DNA of 19,162 bases from Candidatus Bathyarchaeota archaeon (GTDB lineage Archaea; Thermoproteota; Bathyarchaeia; Bathyarchaeales; Bathyarchaeaceae), in assembly GCA_020346825.1 (NCBI GenBank), contig CP070791.1:901201-920362 (forward strand), in the 5' to 3' direction. Below the pieces are notes generated by a model, which saw only the letters and a list, made by a program, of their open reading frames with translations, searched no databases and had not been told where the DNA came from. Positions 7,708-13,849 of the stretch are shown piece by piece (positions within the stretch are counted from its first letter, which is position 1; every line of letters starts with the position of its first letter). A program made the translations under genes and the position numbers.

Positions 7708-7728
7708 CATGCTTTTTCTGCATGTTTT
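7708..7728 (+). terminator. Possible transcription terminator after the NAD kinase
   Basis: CATGC at 7708-7712 pairs with GCATG at 7720-7724 around a T-rich loop, and a TTTT run follows. The stem is only five pairs, so the call is weak. T-runs alone can end archaeal transcripts. Confidence 0.35.
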
Positions 7729-8008
7729 CTCGAGACAAAGAAAGCTTGGGCGCATTAACGCGGGTCAGTTTCATAGCTACCAGACAAAAGCGAATATGGC
7801 TTCATGTGCATTCAAAGTAGTTGCATGTCACGCGTCATCAAAACCGTTGGCACTAATGATCATTTTTCAGAGCGAAAGCAAAGACGCCGAATTAATAGCA
7901 TAATGAGTACGGATCATTTTGAAAAAGGGTAGGGGCGCCTGAAATCTCTTAAAACAGCAAAATTTTTTTGTGCGCAGGAGCTAACCGCATGCATGCGAAC
8001 AAGAACTC

Positions 8009-8017
8009 GCGCGCGCA
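8009..8017 (-). repeat. TGCGCGCGC motif, copy 4, in the leader of the CooC-like gene
   Basis: An exact minus-strand match ending 17 bases before the ATG at 8034. Part of it contributes to a six-base stem (CATGCG/CGCATG) that sits immediately before the ribosome binding site. Confidence 0.5.
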
Positions 8018-8033
8018 TGGAAAGAGGAGTTGC

Positions 8034-8795
8034 ATGAAAAAGCTTATCTCGATGGGTAGAGGAGGCAGCGGCAAAACAACTTTCGTTGCCTTAATGACAA
8101 AGTACTTCATTGAAAAAGGCGAGACCCCCCTACTTCTCATAGATGTAGACCCGGATCAGAACTTGGGGGAAATGGTAGGAATAGATCTTAAAGAAATGGG
8201 TAAGAAGACCATATCCGAACTGCTGACTGAAACCTTCAAAGAAGAAGGAGGCACCACAGTGGGAGTACCTCCTTCAGAGAGAATTGAAAGCAAGATTTGG
8301 GAAGTGGGACTGTATGAAGGTGCTTCTTTCGATTTGATCGCTGTCGGAACAAAATTCATAGAAGGATGCTACTGTCTGCCAGATGCCGCGTTGAAAAAAG
8401 CCTTGGAAAATCTAACGAAAACATATAGATACGTTCTCATCGATTCCCCAGCTGGACTAGAACACTTGAACAGAAGAATCTCCACTCAGGTAGACGACAT
8501 ATTTGACATAATAGATCCTTCCCAAAAAGCCTTCAACCATGTGGAGAGAGCATACAAAGTCGCCAAAGAGGTCAAGATACATTTCAAGAATTTCTACGTT
8601 ATTGCAGGCAATAGGGTTCCAAGGGAATTGGAAGCAGAAGTTGAAAAAAGAATAGAACAGAAATATCTGGGAAAAATCGCTTACGACAAGAATGTAGAAA
8701 ACTACGTTCTCTCAGGAAAATCTTTGCTTGAACTGTCTTCTTCCTCGCCAGCATACAATTCAGTGAGAGAACTCATGAAGAAAGCAGTCCACTAG
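8034..8795 (+). CDS. CooC-like P-loop ATPase (CO dehydrogenase nickel-insertion type) with arginine at the signature-lysine position
   Basis: The protein has 253 residues from the ATG at 8034, chosen because GAGGAG lies just upstream and homologues begin right at the P-loop; the frame stays open upstream to 7968. It is a SIMIBI-class ATPase: P-loop GRGGSGKTT at 8-16, switch region DVDPDQNLG at 37-45, and IDSPAG at 136-141. The Cys-X-Cys pair Cys112/Cys114 (EGCYCLPDAAL) matches the metal-binding CxC of CooC, which delivers nickel to CO dehydrogenase. The deviant Walker A lysine (KGGxGKT) is Arg9 here. That could alter dimer-dependent hydrolysis, or may simply mark this archaeal subfamily. It might alternatively serve another nickel or acetyl-CoA synthase maturation step. 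Confidence 0.82.
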   Translation: MKKLISMGRGGSGKTTFVALMTKYFIEKGETPLLLIDVDPDQNLGEMVGIDLKEMGKKTISELLTETFKEEGGTTVGVPPSERIESKIWEVGLYEGASFDLIAVGTKFIEGCYCLPDAALKKALENLTKTYRYVLIDSPAGLEHLNRRISTQVDDIFDIIDPSQKAFNHVERAYKVAKEVKIHFKNFYVIAGNRVPRELEAEVEKRIEQKYLGKIAYDKNVENYVLSGKSLLELSSSSPAYNSVRELMKKAVH

Positions 8796-8912
8796 AACGA
8801 AACAGAATCATCGTGAACTCCCCACCTTCATACACTTCAGAGATATGCATTTCTGTACTTGTGCGCAGATGGGGCAGGACTTGGCGGGCGAAGGCTAACG
8901 AAATCACCTAGG

Positions 8913-9632
8913 CTAAAAAGAGGATCTCAGTCTTACGTTCGGAAGCAACGCTTGTGCTATGGCTAGGAAATTTTTCATCTTTTCGTCTGAGAAAGATTTC
9001 AATTTGCCGAAATCTGGATCCATAGTTTTCTTTCCAAAACTTACATCAAACTTCTGCAAGACATATTTCTTACAGCCTTTTACGCTATCACATATTTCTC
9101 TCAGATCTTGTTCTTCGTGAAGCGTCGGCACCACCGTGGTCCTGAACTCATAATCCATGTTGGACCCTAGCAACATTTTTATTGATTCATCCACTTTTTC
9201 AAGGAGCTTCTCTACGTTTGCGCCGGTTGCCTTGGAATACTTCTCTACGGTCAGTGGTGCCTTGATATCCAAGGCAATGTAGTCGACGAGCCCATTTTCC
9301 ATCAGCGTTTTCACCATCTTTGGGTAGGTTCCGTTGGTATCTACCTTAACCAGAAAACCCGTTTCTTTCAGTTTGGAGCATAGTTCTGGCAAGTCTTTAT
9401 GAATCATCGGCTCTCCGCCAGTGATGCAGACTCCATCTATCCAACTTCTCTGCTTTCCAAGATAATCCTCCACAGCCAAAAACGGAACAGTTTCTACTGT
9501 TTCAGGATGGAGAACGAGTGTGGAGTTGTAGCAAAAGGGACAACGAAGGTTACAGCCTGGAAGGAAAATCACAGAACATAGCTTCCCATCCCAATCCGAC
9601 AAGCTGAGATCAATGAACCCTCTTAGCTCCAT
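8913..9632 (-). CDS. nrdG: Radical SAM protein, anaerobic ribonucleotide reductase activase (NrdG) type
   Basis: The protein has 239 residues. The radical-SAM cluster motif CNLRCPFC (Cys27, Cys31, Cys34; CX3CX2C) follows the NrdG-like opening GFIDLSLSDWDGKLCSVIFLPG. The SAM-binding GGEP motif is at 72-75, followed by VDTNGT and LDIKAP. Proteins of this type reductively cleave SAM to generate the glycyl radical of class III ribonucleotide reductase or a related glycyl-radical enzyme. No nrdD or other glycyl-radical gene is in the window, so the partner is unknown. The start ATG at 9632 has AGGGGA upstream. It converges with the CooC-like gene across 117 bases in which I see only a partial TGTGCGCA motif. 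Confidence 0.82.
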   Translation of the reverse strand: MELRGFIDLSLSDWDGKLCSVIFLPGCNLRCPFCYNSTLVLHPETVETVPFLAVEDYLGKQRSWIDGVCITGGEPMIHKDLPELCSKLKETGFLVKVDTNGTYPKMVKTLMENGLVDYIALDIKAPLTVEKYSKATGANVEKLLEKVDESIKMLLGSNMDYEFRTTVVPTLHEEQDLREICDSVKGCKKYVLQKFDVSFGKKTMDPDFGKLKSFSDEKMKNFLAIAQALLPNVRLRSSF

Positions 9633-10076
9633 GGGTATATCCCCTTATTTTCAGTCTAAGGCCAACCAGCAAAGTAGACTCTTCAGAATGATAAAGATGG
9701 AGCTAGATAAGTAAATACTTATGCGGGCGCAGCTTTCTGCTTCACAGAATTTCTCTCGTCTGTTCCCCTCCAAATCCTTTTCTAGTTATATGTTAAACCC
9801 CCAAAGGAAATCCTGTCAATTGTGTCAGAACATGTGCCCATATATATCTAAGGTTAAAGGAGTAGAACTAGAATACGTAACCAATTTGTACAAGAGTAAA
9901 TACGTATACTTCCTAATTCTCGAAAAAACCTCCGTTATCAAAATATATTTGAAGAGGAACAAAGAGGTCCGCAACCTTTGCCATTTCAACCCCACAAAAG
10001 GCAAACATATATTTCCCAGTGTTCTTAGGAGATTTCTTGATTCAAGGAATGTAGAATACCAAACTCATCAGTCATA
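9633..10076. other. A/T-rich region upstream of nadA
   Basis: This 444-base stretch has no recognised gene. It holds several TATA-like runs (near 9839-9848, 9940-9949 and 10006-10014) and one open frame described separately. No RNA gene or repeat was seen. Confidence 0.4.
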
Positions 10077-10077
10077 A
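9721..10077 (+). CDS. Uncertain 118-codon open reading frame before nadA
   Basis: The frame starts at the ATG at 9721 and its TAA shares one base with the nadA ATG (TAATG), an arrangement that sometimes reflects coupling. It encodes a basic, Ser/Lys/Tyr-rich sequence with CQLCQNMC near residues 33-40. No ribosome site precedes it, no family is recognised, and it runs through several TATA-like elements. It could be a fast-evolving small protein, a decayed gene, or noncoding DNA. An internal start at residue 24 (MLNPQ) is also possible. I lean towards it not being a gene. Confidence 0.22.
   Translation: MRAQLSASQNFSRLFPSKSFSSYMLNPQRKSCQLCQNMCPYISKVKGVELEYVTNLYKSKYVYFLILEKTSVIKIYLKRNKEVRNLCHFNPTKGKHIFPSVLRRFLDSRNVEYQTHQS
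10006..10014 (+). promoter_or_regulatory. Possible TATA box for nadA
   Basis: CATATATTT lies about 65 bases before the nadA ATG, giving a predicted leader of about 40 bases. It is one of several similar A/T runs here, so the choice is uncertain. Confidence 0.3.
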
Positions 10078-11003
10078 TGAGGGAAGAAACTGTGACGTTA
10101 GTCGATGAGATACGAAGACTTAGAAAGCAAAAAAAGGCGATATTGCTCGCCCACAACTATCAGAGGCCAGAGATTCAGGACATAGCCGACTATGTAGGTG
10201 ACAGCATTGGACTCTGTAGGAGAGCCATGGAAGAGAAAGATGCAAAGATAATAATTTTCTCGGCGGTTGACTTCATGGCGGAGTCAGCTGCTATCTTAAA
10301 CCCTGACAAAAAGGTTTTCATCCCGAGCCTTGGAGCGAGGTGTCCAATGGCTCACATGCTTCCAGCAGAAGATGTCAGGCTTTGGAAGAAGAAGCATCCA
10401 GGAGAACCTGTTGTCCTCTATGTTAACACGCTTGCTGAATCGAAGGCTGAATGCGATGTTTGTTGCACTTCAGCCAACGCAGTGAAGGTTGTCAATTCTC
10501 TAGATGCGGATACTGTAATCTTCGGTCCTGATAACAACCTTGCGTGGAATGTTCAGCAAAAAACTGGAAAGAAGATTATCTCAATTCCCAAAGATGGTTT
10601 CTGTCCTACCCACCTGCTCTTTCAGGAAGAAGAGATTTTGTTTTTGAAAGAGGAATATCCAGATGCTGTTGTCGCTGTGCATCCTGAGTGCACTCCAGAG
10701 GTTCAGTCAATAGCGGACTTTGTGGGAAGCACCTCCCAGATATGCGAGTATGCAAGAGAATCATCTGCGAAGAAATACCTAATCGGAACAGAAGTTGGAA
10801 TCATCCACCGCCTTGAGAAAGAGAATCCAGATAAAATATTCATACCGGCTTATGATGGTGCAGTTTGCACCAACATGAAATTGAACACACTGAAAAGAAT
10901 CTACCTCTCTCTCAAAGAAGAGAGATACCCAGTAACGGTTCCCGATTCTGTGGCAAGGAAAGCAAGAAAGGCACTGGAAAGAATGGTCGCAATACCGAAG
11001 TAG
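10077..11003 (+). CDS. nadA: Quinolinate synthase A
   Basis: This 308-residue protein condenses iminoaspartate with dihydroxyacetone phosphate to quinolinate, the NAD precursor. The three [4Fe-4S] ligands are visible at family spacing: Cys89 in SLGARCPMAHM, Cys176 in DGFCPTHLLF, and Cys264 in GAVCTNMKLN. Other family blocks are LLAHNYQRPEIQDIADYVGDS near the start, VLYVNTLAESKAECDVCCTSANA at 113-135, and FGPDNNLAWNVQ. A further cysteine pair at 129-130 is also present. No nadB or nadC is nearby, so the rest of the pathway must be encoded elsewhere. The start is the ATG at 10077, just before the conserved N-terminus; no clear ribosome site precedes it. Confidence 0.95.
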   Translation: MREETVTLVDEIRRLRKQKKAILLAHNYQRPEIQDIADYVGDSIGLCRRAMEEKDAKIIIFSAVDFMAESAAILNPDKKVFIPSLGARCPMAHMLPAEDVRLWKKKHPGEPVVLYVNTLAESKAECDVCCTSANAVKVVNSLDADTVIFGPDNNLAWNVQQKTGKKIISIPKDGFCPTHLLFQEEEILFLKEEYPDAVVAVHPECTPEVQSIADFVGSTSQICEYARESSAKKYLIGTEVGIIHRLEKENPDKIFIPAYDGAVCTNMKLNTLKRIYLSLKEERYPVTVPDSVARKARKALERMVAIPK

Positions 11004-11018
11004 AGTAGCTATCTCATG

Positions 11019-11071
11019 GACAGATTATTGTTGACCAACCTGCGCGCGCGAGGTTGCGCGGAGAGGCTGTC
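11019..11071. repeat. Nested inverted repeat with GCGCGCGCG core between nadA and the ECF gene
   Basis: CAACCT (11036-11041) and AGGTTG (11051-11056) flank nine alternating G/C bases exactly. An outer pair, GACAG (11019-11023) and CTGTC (11067-11071), brackets them. It starts 16 bases after the nadA stop and ends before the probable TATA box (11086-11094) of the next gene. It may be a nadA 3' structure or an operator upstream of the next promoter. Confidence 0.5.
11041..11049 (+). repeat. Intergenic TGCGCGCGC motif, copy 5
   Basis: An exact plus-strand match forming the centre of the nested inverted repeat after nadA. A partial second copy (TTGCGCGG) follows at 11054-11061. Confidence 0.5.
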
Positions 11072-11122
11072 TGTGATCGCATGCGTTAAGTATAGTAATA
11101 GCATTGTGGAAAAAGGGATAGC

Positions 11123-11638
11123 ATGCAACAACAAAATCAGGGGTTAACATCCAAACTAGTTGCGTTCATAGCAGTCATGTCTGCTGTAGCCAACTTTTTG
11201 GGGTTTCTCACGATCCCCATCGGCATTGCTGAGATTCACATGATGCAATTGCCGATAATTCTCACAGGACTAGCCCTAGGCTCCATTGCTGGAGGGTTGG
11301 TGGGATTCATAGGAGCAACAGCCATGGCTTTCAATCTTCGACCATCGAACCCATATATACTGGTAGGAAACGCCATCCTTGGCTTCATGACTGGCGCATT
11401 CTATTCACGTCTCAAAAGTACTAGGGGAAGGCCGATAATACCTCAGGTGATCTCTGTGCTAGGAGCTTATATAGTTCAATTCCCTTACGTCTATGTAACC
11501 GACATTTATCTCATGTCTATGCCCCCGACTCTGGTTCTAACAGTTATACTTCCAAAACTTCTTTTGGAAAACATAATCAGCGTCTTGTTCGTTCACTTTA
11601 TACTTTTTAGAGTCGAGCTGGAAGAGATTCTCCGGTAA
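11123..11638 (+). CDS. ECF-type transporter S (substrate-binding) component, five to six membrane spans
   Basis: This 171-residue integral membrane protein has hydrophobic segments at about 11-33, 41-70, 76-96, 105-130 and 134-162. Conserved-looking features for vitamin-uptake S components are the N-terminal GLTSKLVAFIAVMSAVANFLG, the glycine-rich GLALGSIAGGLVGFIGATAMA, and the re-entrant P/S-rich RPSNPYILVGNAILGFMTG. S components bind a vitamin or metal and work with EcfT and the ATPases EcfA; none of these is encoded in the window, so a shared energising module elsewhere is expected. The substrate is unknown; nadA next door makes a niacin-type compound a weak guess. AAAGGGA precedes the ATG at 11123. 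The 119-base gap to nadA, with its own TATA-like TTAAGTATA at 11086-11094, suggests a separate promoter. Confidence 0.75.
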   Translation: MQQQNQGLTSKLVAFIAVMSAVANFLGFLTIPIGIAEIHMMQLPIILTGLALGSIAGGLVGFIGATAMAFNLRPSNPYILVGNAILGFMTGAFYSRLKSTRGRPIIPQVISVLGAYIVQFPYVYVTDIYLMSMPPTLVLTVILPKLLLENIISVLFVHFILFRVELEEILR

Positions 11639-11719
11639 CGGAGTATTGGGCGCAATTGATTATGTTGAAGCAGATTCGAACTATTCAAGTTGGACACTAT
11701 TCCCAAAAGGTCGAAAGAG

Positions 11720-11744
11720 CCTCGTGGACACCGTTCGTGCGAGG
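11720..11744. repeat. Short inverted repeat in the spacer before the DUF1893 gene
   Basis: CCTCG at 11720-11724 pairs with CGAGG at 11740-11744. The rest of the 219-base spacer (11639-11857) shows no recognisable element. Chance is a fair explanation. Confidence 0.2.
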
Positions 11745-11857
11745 AATTTTGGAAACCAGCTTGTCTTGTTGCCTCGATCCTAAAAGAAGAGTCATTCCTA
11801 ATTAAGGAGAAGACAGAACAGTTTTCACAGAGTTACATTGCATATGGGTAGATTAGG

Positions 11858-12298
11858 GTGCTAGATCGCGACCTGGAACTTGCTAAGTTGTGGCTGAAAG
11901 AGAGAGATCTCACTCTCGTGATAGTAAAAGAGGGAAAAACTATCTTTGAGACCAAATCTCAAGGGATAAATGGATTTTTGCAATCCATTGAAAAGCTTGG
12001 CAAGAGACTAGTCGCATCCTCGGTGGCAGACAAAATCGTTGGAGCGGCTGCAGCCATGCTTTGCGTTTATTCCAAGGTTTCTGCAGTGTTCGCAGTAACG
12101 ATAAGCAAAGGCGGAATAAGGGTGCTCAAGAAAAACAATATTTTTTTCGAATTTGAAAATGAAGTACCAAACATTCTCAATTCTGACAGAAAAGACATAT
12201 GCCCTTTTGACAGGCTTGTCATTAGTTCTGTGGATCCGGAGGAAGCCTACACAAAGCTAAGGTCTTTTGCAGAGTCTGGCCACAAAAAACTTGACTAG
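11858..12298 (+). CDS. DUF1893 family protein
   Basis: The protein has 146 residues and the typical order of DUF1893 blocks: LELAKLWLKERDLTLVIVKEGKTIFE at the N-terminus, SVADKIVGAAAAMLCVYSKVSAVFAVTIS in the centre (about 55-83), then VPNILNSDRKDICPFDRLV (103-121) with Cys115, and a C-terminal DPEEAYTKLRSF. I recall that structures of this family resemble the cytidine-deaminase fold, but no function is established. The start is a GTG at 11858 directly before the conserved opening, with a weak GGGT upstream. It lies 76 bases before the CooT-family gene, which has its own TATA box, so the two are probably not strictly coupled. Confidence 0.85.
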   Translation: MLDRDLELAKLWLKERDLTLVIVKEGKTIFETKSQGINGFLQSIEKLGKRLVASSVADKIVGAAAAMLCVYSKVSAVFAVTISKGGIRVLKKNNIFFEFENEVPNILNSDRKDICPFDRLVISSVDPEEAYTKLRSFAESGHKKLD

Positions 12299-12317
12299 AA
12301 CCTCAACTTTCAATAGA

Positions 12318-12328
12318 CTTATATAAAG
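12318..12328 (+). promoter_or_regulatory. TATA box for the CooT-family gene
   Basis: The element CTTATATAAAG is a near-perfect archaeal box A. It predicts transcription start near 12349 and a leader of about 25 bases before the GTG start codon. Confidence 0.65.
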
Positions 12329-12336
12329 TCGACTGT

Positions 12337-12364
12337 CTCGTAAGAACAGAGAAACTGTTTCGAG
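12337..12364. promoter_or_regulatory. Inverted repeat at the predicted CooT transcription start (candidate operator)
   Basis: AACAG (12345-12349) and CTGTT (12355-12359) flank AGAAA, and outer CTCG (12337-12340) pairs with CGAG (12361-12364). Because it straddles the predicted start site, it looks more like a protein-binding site on DNA than an RNA hairpin. A metal- or CO-responsive regulator would make sense for a nickel-related gene, but that is speculation. Confidence 0.4.
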
Positions 12365-12374
12365 ATGAACGGAA

Positions 12375-12560
12375 GTGTGTGAACTTAGCGTGTTACTCCA
12401 AGACAAACTAGTGTTTAGAGACGCTGTTTACGCCAAGGCTGATGGGAAAAAAGTCACAGTTAGAAACATACTAGGTGTTTACGACACCTTTGAGAACTGC
12501 ACAATAGAAGAATTAGACGTTCAATCGGAACGTTTGATCCTACAGTCAATCAAAGAATAA
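12375..12560 (+). CDS. cooT: CooT-family small nickel-binding protein
   Basis: The protein has 61 residues and begins MCEL: GTG start, then Cys2. It shows the short all-beta pattern of the CooT family: LSVLLQDKLVFRDAVYAKADGKKVTVRNILGVYDTFENCTIEELDVQSERLILQSI. In characterised CooT the second-residue cysteine binds nickel and the protein assists CO dehydrogenase maturation; archaeal members were earlier called predicted RNA-binding proteins. GGAAG lies directly upstream of the GTG, and Cys2 decides this start. A second cysteine (Cys42) is also present. Two CooC-type ATPases in the same window support a role in nickel handling. Confidence 0.8.
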   Translation: MCELSVLLQDKLVFRDAVYAKADGKKVTVRNILGVYDTFENCTIEELDVQSERLILQSIKE

Positions 12561-12579
12561 TTGTACAAGGGAACTTGAT

Positions 12580-13584
12580 CTAAATCCTAAAGCGTCCATC
12601 TTCTAAAACTGTAAAGATCTCGCGGTCTCCTTTTTTCGCTTTCACTGTCGGTTTATAGATCAACAAATCAATATGATTTTTTGACAGATTCTTCCCTCCA
12701 GGCATATCAGTGTTATTTCCGAAAGCTACGTGTATTGTTCCCAAGATTTTTTCTGCTTCGAGAAATTCGTCTACAAACCTTGCTCTAGGGTTAATTCCGA
12801 AAGCGAATTCTCCCACAACATTAGACCAATCATCTGTTTCAAAGGTATCTCTGATTTTGCGCAGAACGTTCTCGTCTTTAGAAACTATCTTTTCGGCTTT
12901 GCCATCCCTGGCAATGACTTCCACCGGTGTTTTTACCCTGCCTATTCCACCAATGGCCATGTCACAAACAAGTTTGCCATCGAGCGAATCTTCAACCGGC
13001 GCCACCATAACCTCCCCAGTTGGCAAATTAATCCATTTCATGGACTTCCAATCAAGCATTGTGTCTGTAAAGAACTCCCGCTTTTCTGTGCCTAATGTTA
13101 GGTCGGTCCCTGCGGGACTGCGTATCTGAATTTCCGTCACTCCGCTCAATGCTTGAATGAGCCTTCCAGCGTGGCTCTGAATGGTTTTGTGTTCTTGGGA
13201 TGAAAGCGCTAGAGCACCTTCAGTGAGCATATCAATTGTCACTCCTGGACAGTGTCCCAAACGTGATCTACGGTTACGAGTCTCCATCTTTATGGTTCTT
13301 ATTCGAAAAGGTGTCTCCTCACGGGTATCTCGCATAAGGTTAACATATAGGTTAGGTTTTTGCTGAGTGAAAACTTCTAGAAGCATCTCTGGAATTTCGG
13401 TTCTCCATTTCTTGGTGGTTCGAAGAATTGTCATTCTTGTCCAAAGCCCAAGCGCCAGAGATCCGTTTGCAAAGGCTTTTCCCACCTCGATTTTCTTGTC
13501 GTCACAGACTATGAAAATACTCTCGCCAGCAGCGGCCTCAAGCACATGTTCCAACGCATTTTTTGCTGCTTCCCAAGCGTCCAT
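12580..13584 (-). CDS. M29-like (leucyl) aminopeptidase, divergent second copy
   Basis: The protein has 334 residues from the ATG at 13584, chosen over an in-frame TTG at 13599 because GAGGT lies eight bases upstream of the ATG. C-terminal M29-like blocks are present: INLPTGEVMVAP (Glu191), NVVGEFAFGINPRARF (Glu259), LGTIHVAFGNNTDMPGG (His285) and NHIDLLIYKP (His304, Asp306). Compared with the copy at 1449-2600, it is about 50 residues shorter, and Asp293 occupies the place near the catalytic tyrosine of classical M29 enzymes. It is probably a metal-dependent peptidase of this superfamily with different specificity. It converges with the CooT gene across 19 bases. Confidence 0.8.
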   Translation of the reverse strand: MDAWEAAKNALEHVLEAAAGESIFIVCDDKKIEVGKAFANGSLALGLWTRMTILRTTKKWRTEIPEMLLEVFTQQKPNLYVNLMRDTREETPFRIRTIKMETRNRRSRLGHCPGVTIDMLTEGALALSSQEHKTIQSHAGRLIQALSGVTEIQIRSPAGTDLTLGTEKREFFTDTMLDWKSMKWINLPTGEVMVAPVEDSLDGKLVCDMAIGGIGRVKTPVEVIARDGKAEKIVSKDENVLRKIRDTFETDDWSNVVGEFAFGINPRARFVDEFLEAEKILGTIHVAFGNNTDMPGGKNLSKNHIDLLIYKPTVKAKKGDREIFTVLEDGRFRI

Positions 13585-13620
13585 GCAGTCTAACCTCAAG
13601 GTTTTCTTGCAAAAAAAGGC

Positions 13621-13629
13621 GCTTAAATC
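13621..13629 (-). promoter_or_regulatory. Likely TATA box for the second M29-like gene
   Basis: On the minus strand this reads GATTTAAGC, about 40 bases before the ATG at 13584, at the right distance for a leader of about 15 bases that includes the GAGGT ribosome site. Confidence 0.4.
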
Positions 13630-13791
13630 TTTTTGCTACGAGATAACCTTGCCAAAGAACCAAAAAAAAAGAAACAGAAATGCACTCCAGACCAACGTGC
13701 GTGCGCATCACGGTCAGGGTTGCCAGAAAAAACCGAAGAAATCAAAGCTTTGCTTGAAGTAGATTTCGAGTGTCTGCGAAAAAGATGGACT

Positions 13792-13800
13792 CTTATATTT
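13792..13800 (+). promoter_or_regulatory. Likely TATA box for cooC
   Basis: CTTATATTT lies about 54 bases before the GTG start at 13850, predicting a leader of about 27 bases with GGTGA six bases before the start codon. Confidence 0.5.
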
Positions 13801-13849
13801 CAGGAAACGAAAATAGACAGTAAGACTTAACCAAAACGGTGAAAATCGA

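Larger units (their letters stand above)
7666..8033. other. Gene-free spacer between the NAD kinase and CooC-like genes
   Basis: No convincing gene is seen on either strand; a 64-codon frame at 7709-7903 has no ribosome site and no recognisable protein. The stretch holds a TGCGCGCGC copy at 7694, a small hairpin with T-runs at 7708-7728, an A/T-rich CTTAAAAC element near 7947-7954 that could be the box A for the CooC-like gene, and a leader with another TGCGCGCGC copy. In the leader, CATGCG (7992-7997) can pair with CGCATG (8014-8019) just before the GAGGAG ribosome site. Confidence 0.5.

Noticed and set aside
7709..7903. 64-codon frame in the spacer before the CooC-like gene
   Set aside because: No ribosome site, mixed composition, and it begins inside a terminator-like hairpin.
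7968..8033. N-terminal extension of the CooC-like ATPase
   Set aside because: The extension starts with TTG and encodes an Arg/Asn/His-rich segment, whereas GAGGAG sits directly before the ATG at 8034 where the P-loop fold begins.
11662..11805. 47-codon frame before the DUF1893 gene
   Set aside because: No ribosome site and no protein-like pattern.
12710..13762. Several plus-strand frames of 60-139 codons opposite the second M29-like gene
   Set aside because: They are antisense shadows of a gene with clear family motifs, or extend from it into the cooC spacer without support.
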